Positions 60,285 through 64,000 of a DNA stretch of 64,000 nt are shown piece by piece (the first letter of the stretch is position 1; each line of letters starts with the position of its first letter). Source of the stretch: Pseudonocardia alaniniphila (lineage in GTDB: Bacteria > Actinomycetota > Actinomycetes > Mycobacteriales > Pseudonocardiaceae); NCBI RefSeq assembly GCF_022524485.1, contig NZ_JAKXMK010000013.1, positions 148,628-212,627 of the forward strand. Reading direction: 5' to 3'. Position numbers and translations under genes: made by a program. A model generated the notes under the pieces. It saw nothing but the letters and a program-made list of their open reading frames with translations, ran no database searches and was not told the DNA's origin.

Positions 60285-60325
60285 GGCTGCCTGTCCGGGT
60301 GTCTCCGGAGCGCTACGGCTCCACA
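60272..60325. terminator. Bidirectional hairpin, 13-bp stem
   Basis: TGTGGAGCCGTAG (60272-60284) and CTACGGCTCCACA (60313-60325) are exact complements around a 28-nt loop that itself contains a CCGG/CCGG mini-stem. It lies between convergent genes; the left arm includes the stop codon of the upstream gene. Confidence 0.7.
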
Positions 60326-60336
60326 GTGCTGCGGGC

Positions 60337-60948
60337 TTACGTGGAGAGGTGGACCAGCGGGAGGCTGTTGAGCTTCTGCGGCGATAGCTTTCCGGCTGTT
60401 GCCAGTACTCGCGTCTGGGTCTCCTGCATCTTGCTGTCCACCAGCGCACTGAGGGCGTAGGCCACGCGGCCGAGCAGGCGCACCGTCGTGTCGTCCACGA
60501 GGGGGCGCGGCGCCGAGACCACCGCGACACCGGTGGGCCTGCCGTCGTCGCCCTGCGCCGCGCCGATCGTGAACGACTCGCGCGGGTTGACGTGCCGTGA
60601 GGCGTAGTGGTCCCGGAGCTTCTTGATCATCCCGTGGAACTCGCGGACGTCGCCGTCGAGTTCGAGCAGGCCGAGATCGGCGTCGGACAGGACGCCCGCC
60701 CGCCCGGAGAAGCAGCGGACGTAGCCGATCAGGGCGCCCGTCCACAGTGCCTCGACGAGGGCGGGGTCCGGCTGCGGGGGCGCCAGCACGCTGACCAGGT
60801 GCTCGCAGCAGCGCAGCACGTACTGGAGATCCTCGAACACCGCCGCGAGGCCCGCCAGCTCCGCGGGCTCGGAACCGTCCAGCCTCCGCACGGTGCTCGG
60901 TGCGGTGGCCGTGGCCGCCCCGTTGCTACCCGCCACGTCGTCCGCCAT
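60337..60948 (-). CDS. Conserved actinobacterial hypothetical protein (203 aa)
   Basis: Unknown function. ATG 60948 has GAGGAGG upstream. The protein is soluble, with a disordered first ~25 residues followed by helices (AELAGLAAVFEDLQYVLRCC, ALVEALWTGALIGYVRCFSG). A mid-region ELDGDVREFHGMIKKLRDHY has a His that recurs in related proteins. The end is a helix DTTVRLLGRVAYALSALVDS. No signal peptide. Its place between uppS and zur matches Rv2360c, though I cannot confirm homology by eye. Confidence 0.65.
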   Translation of the reverse strand: MADDVAGSNGAATATAPSTVRRLDGSEPAELAGLAAVFEDLQYVLRCCEHLVSVLAPPQPDPALVEALWTGALIGYVRCFSGRAGVLSDADLGLLELDGDVREFHGMIKKLRDHYASRHVNPRESFTIGAAQGDDGRPTGVAVVSAPRPLVDDTTVRLLGRVAYALSALVDSKMQETQTRVLATAGKLSPQKLNSLPLVHLST

Positions 60949-61022
60949 GAGCGCCTCCTCGCGTTCCGCTGCGGACGCTAGCGGCCGCGGGGCGTGGCGG
61001 ATGTGTCGTTCTGAGACGGACG

Positions 61023-61445
61023 TCAGCGCGCGGCGCCGCAGTCCTTGCAGAGGCCGAAGATCTCCGCCGTGTGGCTGAGCTCGACGAACCCGTGGGTCTC
61101 GGCCACCCGCTGTGCCCAGCTCTCCACGTCGGGACCCTCGATCTCCACCGTGTGGCCGCAGCGGCGGCACACCAGGTGGTGGTGGTGATCAGCGGTGTCG
61201 CATCGGCGATACACGGCCTCGCCCGTGCCGGTGCGCAGGACGTCGACCTCGCCACCGTCGGCGAGCGTCTGGAGCGTGCGGTAGACGGTGGTGAGCCCGA
61301 TGCCCTCGCCGAGCCTGCGGAGCTCCTCGTGGATCTCCTGGGCCGAGCGGAAGTCGTCGAGCCGGTCGAGCAGCGCGGACACAGCGGCCCGCTGCCGCGT
61401 CGCCCGTAGCGCCCGTGTCGTGGGCGCCTGCCCCGTCGTACTCAT
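61023..61445 (-). CDS. zur: Zinc uptake regulator Zur (FurB)
   Basis: A 140-residue Fur-family repressor. Winged helix: RATRQRAAVSALLDRLDDFR and GIGLTTVYRTLQTLADGGEV. The dimerisation domain has a sensor region DTADHHHHLVCRRCGHTVEI and the structural zinc formed by two CxxC pairs, CRRC and CKDC. The downstream position after an SmtB-type gene, with a 4-bp overlap, reproduces the mycobacterial smtB-zur (Rv2358-Rv2359) operon, in which SmtB releases under high zinc to allow Zur synthesis. Identity as Zur rather than Fur rests on this context. Confidence 0.88.
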   Translation of the reverse strand: MSTTGQAPTTRALRATRQRAAVSALLDRLDDFRSAQEIHEELRRLGEGIGLTTVYRTLQTLADGGEVDVLRTGTGEAVYRRCDTADHHHHLVCRRCGHTVEIEGPDVESWAQRVAETHGFVELSHTAEIFGLCKDCGAAR

Positions 61446-61867
61446 CGGACCCCCTCCTCCACGTGAGCCACCGCGTCCACGACGATGTGGGCGAGGTGGT
61501 CGTCGACCAGCGAGTAGACCACCTCGCGGCCCTGCCGATCGCCCCGGACCACACCCGCCGACTTGAGTACCCGCAGGTGCTGGCTGATCAGCGGTTGTGT
61601 GACCCCGAGCGCGTCCACGAGATCGTGCACGCACCGGTTGGACTCCAACAGCTGGAGCACGATCGCGATCCGCACCGGTGCGGCGAGCGCGCGCAGCAGG
61701 TCGCCGGCCTCCGCGAGTGTTCGGGGGGTGCGGACGGGCGCGGGGGCCGCGGTGCGGTGCGCGGTGGTATGAGTCGTAGTGTTCGCTGCCGTCTGGTCGT
61801 CGACCTGGGCGTACGCGGCCTCCCCCGTGGACGCGTTTGCCCGCCCGGCACCAGCGACGATCGACAT
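61442..61867 (-). CDS. smtB: Zinc-sensing ArsR/SmtB-family repressor
   Basis: A 141-residue ArsR-family repressor. A disordered His/Thr-rich N-terminus is followed by the winged helix RALAAPVRIAIVLQLLESNR and GVTQPLISQHLRVLKSAGVV. The last helix carries Asp122, His124, His135 and Glu138, exactly the spacing (2, 11, 3) of the alpha-5 zinc site of cyanobacterial SmtB, so zinc is the probable ligand. ATG 61867 has GGGGA upstream. It overlaps zur (ATGA), giving the smtB-zur operon. No clear SmtB or Zur operator is visible in the 97 bp to the divergent gene. Confidence 0.88.
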   Translation of the reverse strand: MSIVAGAGRANASTGEAAYAQVDDQTAANTTTHTTAHRTAAPAPVRTPRTLAEAGDLLRALAAPVRIAIVLQLLESNRCVHDLVDALGVTQPLISQHLRVLKSAGVVRGDRQGREVVYSLVDDHLAHIVVDAVAHVEEGVR

Positions 61868-61964
61868 TGGTCCCCATCCCCGGAAGCGGCGGCCACGCCC
61901 CCCGGTGGTCCAGCTCTCCGGCGGCCGCACCTCCATCGTAGGCGTGTGGTGGCATGCTCCGTTC

Positions 61965-62288
61965 GTGCTGCTCGTCTGCCGGTTCGTCGCCGATTCTCCC
62001 GCACCTGCGTTCCTCGCGCGTGCCCGCCGGGCATTGGAGCTGCTCACATCGGCCGACGGCTGCCTCGGCGGGGAGCTGGGCCGTTCGGTCGACGAGCCTC
62101 ACCACTGGGTGCTGGCAGTCCGATTCGTCTCAGTGGACGCCTACCGCCGCGCACTCTCCCCGTTCGAGGTGCGGGAGCACGTGATTCCCCTGCTCGCGGA
62201 GGCGCTGACGGACACCCCGTCGACCTTCGAGACCCTCCTGACGGCACAGAAGGGAAAGACCCAGGAGCACGAAAGCCTCCTGTCGTAG
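61965..62288 (+). CDS. Antibiotic-biosynthesis-monooxygenase-like small protein
   Basis: A 107-residue protein with the dimeric alpha/beta-barrel pattern: LLVCRFVADSPAPAFLARAR, LLTSADGCLGGELGRSVDEP, HHWVLAVRFVSVDAYRRALS and FEVREHVIPLLAEAL. It resembles ABM-domain proteins (heme-degrading or quinone-forming monooxygenases), but catalytic residues cannot be judged by eye. It is divergent from smtB-zur and might be under the same zinc control. GTG 61965 is the most likely start. Confidence 0.7.
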   Translation: MLLVCRFVADSPAPAFLARARRALELLTSADGCLGGELGRSVDEPHHWVLAVRFVSVDAYRRALSPFEVREHVIPLLAEALTDTPSTFETLLTAQKGKTQEHESLLS

Positions 62289-62291
62289 TCC

Positions 62292-62472
62292 TCGCAGACG
62301 CAGCGGGCTCGTCGCAGACGCCCGGGCCCCTGCGAGGAGCACGGCGTGTCTGCGAGGGCCGGTGCCGGACCGCATCCGCCGCGCGTTCGCCCACGGCTGA
62401 GGCGTCCTCGCAGAGCCTCGGCCTTTCGCGCAGCAGCCGAGGCTTCTGCGACGACGATCAGCCGTCTGCGAC
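62292..62472. repeat. Array of TCGCAGA/TCTGCGA motifs upstream of glyS
   Basis: The 264 bp between the ABM gene and glyS contain TCGCAGACGC at 62292 and 62312, CTGCGAGG at 62330, TCTGCGAGG at 62349, TCGCAGA at 62409, and TCTGCGA at 62446 and 62466. Pairs at each end are spaced exactly 20 bp, in opposite orientation at the two ends. No gene is supported here. The array could be a regulator site, fold into alternative stems, or be a small intergenic repeat. Confidence 0.6.
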
Positions 62473-62552
62473 GACGGCGCGGAAACCCGCTCGGGCTCGG
62501 TCGCTACCCTGAAGGTTCGTTCCTCCGTCGCCCCGCCCAGGAGTACAGCCCC

Positions 62553-63950
62553 GTGGCCAGCAAGCCGAGCTCCGCCAAGATCGACACCATCGTCGCGCTC
62601 GCGAAACGGCGCGGATTCGTCTTCGCGTCGGGTGAGATCTACGGCGGTACGCGGTCGGCCTGGGACTACGGGCCCCTGGGCGTCGAGCTCAAGGAGAACA
62701 TCAAGCGGCAGTGGTGGAGGAGCATGGTCACCGGCCGCGACGACGTCGTGGGCCTCGACAGCTCCGTGATCCTCCCGCGCGAGGTCTGGGTGGCCTCCGG
62801 CCACGTCGGCGTCTTCACCGATCCGCTGGTGGAGTGTCTGAGCTGCCACCGCCGGTTCCGCGCCGACCAGCTGGCCGAGGAGTACGCCGAGCGCACGGGC
62901 AAGGAGGTCTCCGAGGACGACCTCTCCGACGTGCCCTGCCCCAACTGCGGCACGCGCGGCCAGTACACCGAGCCGCGCGACTTCAACATGATGCTCAAGA
63001 CCTACCTCGGCCCGGTGGAGTCCGAGGAAGGCCTGCACTACCTGCGCCCCGAGACGGCGCAGGGCATCTTCGTCAACTTCCTCAACGTGCAGACGACGTC
63101 GCGGAAGAAGCCGCCGTTCGGCATCGGCCAGATGGGCAAGAGCTTCCGCAACGAGATCACGCCCGGCAACTTCATCTTCCGTACGCGCGAGTTCGAGCAG
63201 ATGGAGATGGAGTACTTCGTCGAGCCGGGCACCGACGAGAAGCTGCACCAGTACTGGATCGACGAGCGCACCAACTGGTACGTCGACCTCGGCATCTCCC
63301 CCGAGAACCTGCGCCAGTACGAGCACCCCAAGGAGAAGCTCTCCCACTACTCGAAGCGCACCGTCGACATCGAGTACCGGTTCGGCTTCACCGGCTCGGA
63401 GTGGGGCGAGCTCGAAGGCATCGCCAACCGCACCGACTTCGACCTCACCACGCACTCCAACCACTCCGGCGTCGACCTGTCGTTCTACGACCAGGCGTCG
63501 GGCACGCGGTACCGGCCGTACGTGATCGAGCCGGCAGCAGGCGTCGGGCGTTCGATGATGGCGTTCCTCGTCGAGGCCTACACCGAGGACGAGGCGCCCA
63601 ACGCCAAGGGTGGCGTCGACAAGCGGGTGGTGCTGCGGCTGGACCGGCGGCTCGCGCCCGTCAAGGCCGCGGTGCTGCCGCTCTCGCGCAACGCCGAGCT
63701 GTCGCCCAAGGCCCGCGATCTGGCCGCGGTGCTGCGCAAGCACTGGAACGTCGAGTTCGACGACGCCGGCGCGATCGGTCGCCGCTACCGCCGCCAGGAC
63801 GAGATCGGCACACCGTTCTGCATCACCGTCGACTTCGACACCCTCACCGACCAGGCCGTCACCATCCGAGAGCGCGACTCGATGGGGCAGGAGCGGGTGG
63901 CCCTGGACCAGGTCGAGAGCTACCTGGCCGCCCGCCTGCTGGGCTGCTGA
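62553..63950 (+). CDS. glyS: Glycyl-tRNA synthetase (alpha2 type)
   Basis: Class II synthetase charging tRNA-Gly, 465 residues, dimeric eukaryote-like type. Motif 1 region GGTRSAWDYGPLGVELKENI, a Cys4 zinc insertion (CLSCHRRF and CPNCGTRG), motif 2 FRNEITPGNFIFRTREFEQM, and motif 3 in GVGRSMMAFLVEAY are all present, followed by the anticodon-binding domain. GTG 62553 has AGGAG upstream. It occupies the same position next to smtB-zur as in mycobacteria. Confidence 0.95.
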   Translation: MASKPSSAKIDTIVALAKRRGFVFASGEIYGGTRSAWDYGPLGVELKENIKRQWWRSMVTGRDDVVGLDSSVILPREVWVASGHVGVFTDPLVECLSCHRRFRADQLAEEYAERTGKEVSEDDLSDVPCPNCGTRGQYTEPRDFNMMLKTYLGPVESEEGLHYLRPETAQGIFVNFLNVQTTSRKKPPFGIGQMGKSFRNEITPGNFIFRTREFEQMEMEYFVEPGTDEKLHQYWIDERTNWYVDLGISPENLRQYEHPKEKLSHYSKRTVDIEYRFGFTGSEWGELEGIANRTDFDLTTHSNHSGVDLSFYDQASGTRYRPYVIEPAAGVGRSMMAFLVEAYTEDEAPNAKGGVDKRVVLRLDRRLAPVKAAVLPLSRNAELSPKARDLAAVLRKHWNVEFDDAGAIGRRYRRQDEIGTPFCITVDFDTLTDQAVTIRERDSMGQERVALDQVESYLAARLLGC

Positions 63951-63973
63951 CCCAACCCTCTGCACGAGCGGCG

Positions 63974-64000
63974 CGCCCGTCCGGATCCATCGGACGGGCG
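63974..64000 (+). terminator. glyS terminator hairpin
   Basis: CGCCCGTCCG (63974-63983) and CGGACGGGCG (63991-64000) pair perfectly around a 7-nt loop, 23 bp after the glyS stop. The stem reaches the window edge, so it may be longer. Confidence 0.7.

Overview
The window is high-GC actinobacterial chromosome with strong G/C bias at third codon positions, frequent GTG/TTG starts and dense, often overlapping genes. The order glyS - smtB - zur - (unknown) - uppS - recO - era - Rv2365c-like - CNNM - ybeY - phoH - rsmE - dnaJ - hrcA - hemW - sulfur assimilation follows the conserved Mycobacterium locus (around Rv2357c to Rv2400c), with different genes inserted. This fits a Pseudonocardiaceae-type actinomycete; the genus is inference. 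No rRNA, tRNA, insertion sequence, phage gene or CRISPR was seen.

Layout. (1) 3-968: the end of an FAD/NAD(P)-binding protein. (2) 1021-10742, minus strand: sulfur assimilation. A cysteine leader peptide, sulfite reductase, a small zinc ribbon, APS reductase (cysH), sulfate adenylyltransferase (cysD, cysN) and sirohydrochlorin chelatase come first, then an ABC importer of the sulfonate/nitrate type. A second, unmistakable cysteine leader peptide starts on the last base of the permease stop codon and precedes two small unknown genes. (3) 10874-17103: a PH-like membrane protein, a flavoprotein, hemW, a secreted lipase, a DUF2306 protein and a methyltransferase. (4) 17104-18353: gene-free DNA with a two-copy ~300-bp repeat carrying ten TGATCA sites. 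(5) 18354-21848: ASCH protein, a His-rich/acidic-tailed membrane protein, MarR and an MFS transporter. (6) 21979-25091: hrcA, dnaJ and rsmE. (7) 25431-28817: a catabolic-looking set of alpha/beta hydrolase, cyclase-family metal hydrolase and ThDP enzyme.

(8) 28828-39121, minus strand: the most interesting block. A Pls-type single-module NRPS (adenylation, carrier, six membrane segments, three tandem left-handed beta-helix-like domains) has a lysine-like specificity code. It is followed 2 bp later by an M1 metallopeptidase, then a GH38 alpha-mannosidase and a secreted VWA protein. The pair resembles an epsilon-poly-L-lysine synthetase with a degrading/editing aminopeptidase. The VWA gene appears to carry a +1 frameshift in a G6 tract that cuts off its signal peptide.

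(9) 39450-63950: the housekeeping core (phoH, ybeY, CNNM, cytidine-deaminase-like protein, L-2-hydroxyglutarate oxidase, era, recO, uppS, smtB-zur, glyS). Lineage-specific genes sit in it: a TAP-like hydrolase, an alditol oxidase, a BAAT-type lipoprotein, two NarL-type two-component systems, a TetR-controlled drug-type ABC exporter, DedA and two small DNA-binding proteins. Convergent gene pairs are separated by strong hairpins at 986-1013, 42200-42232 and 60272-60325.
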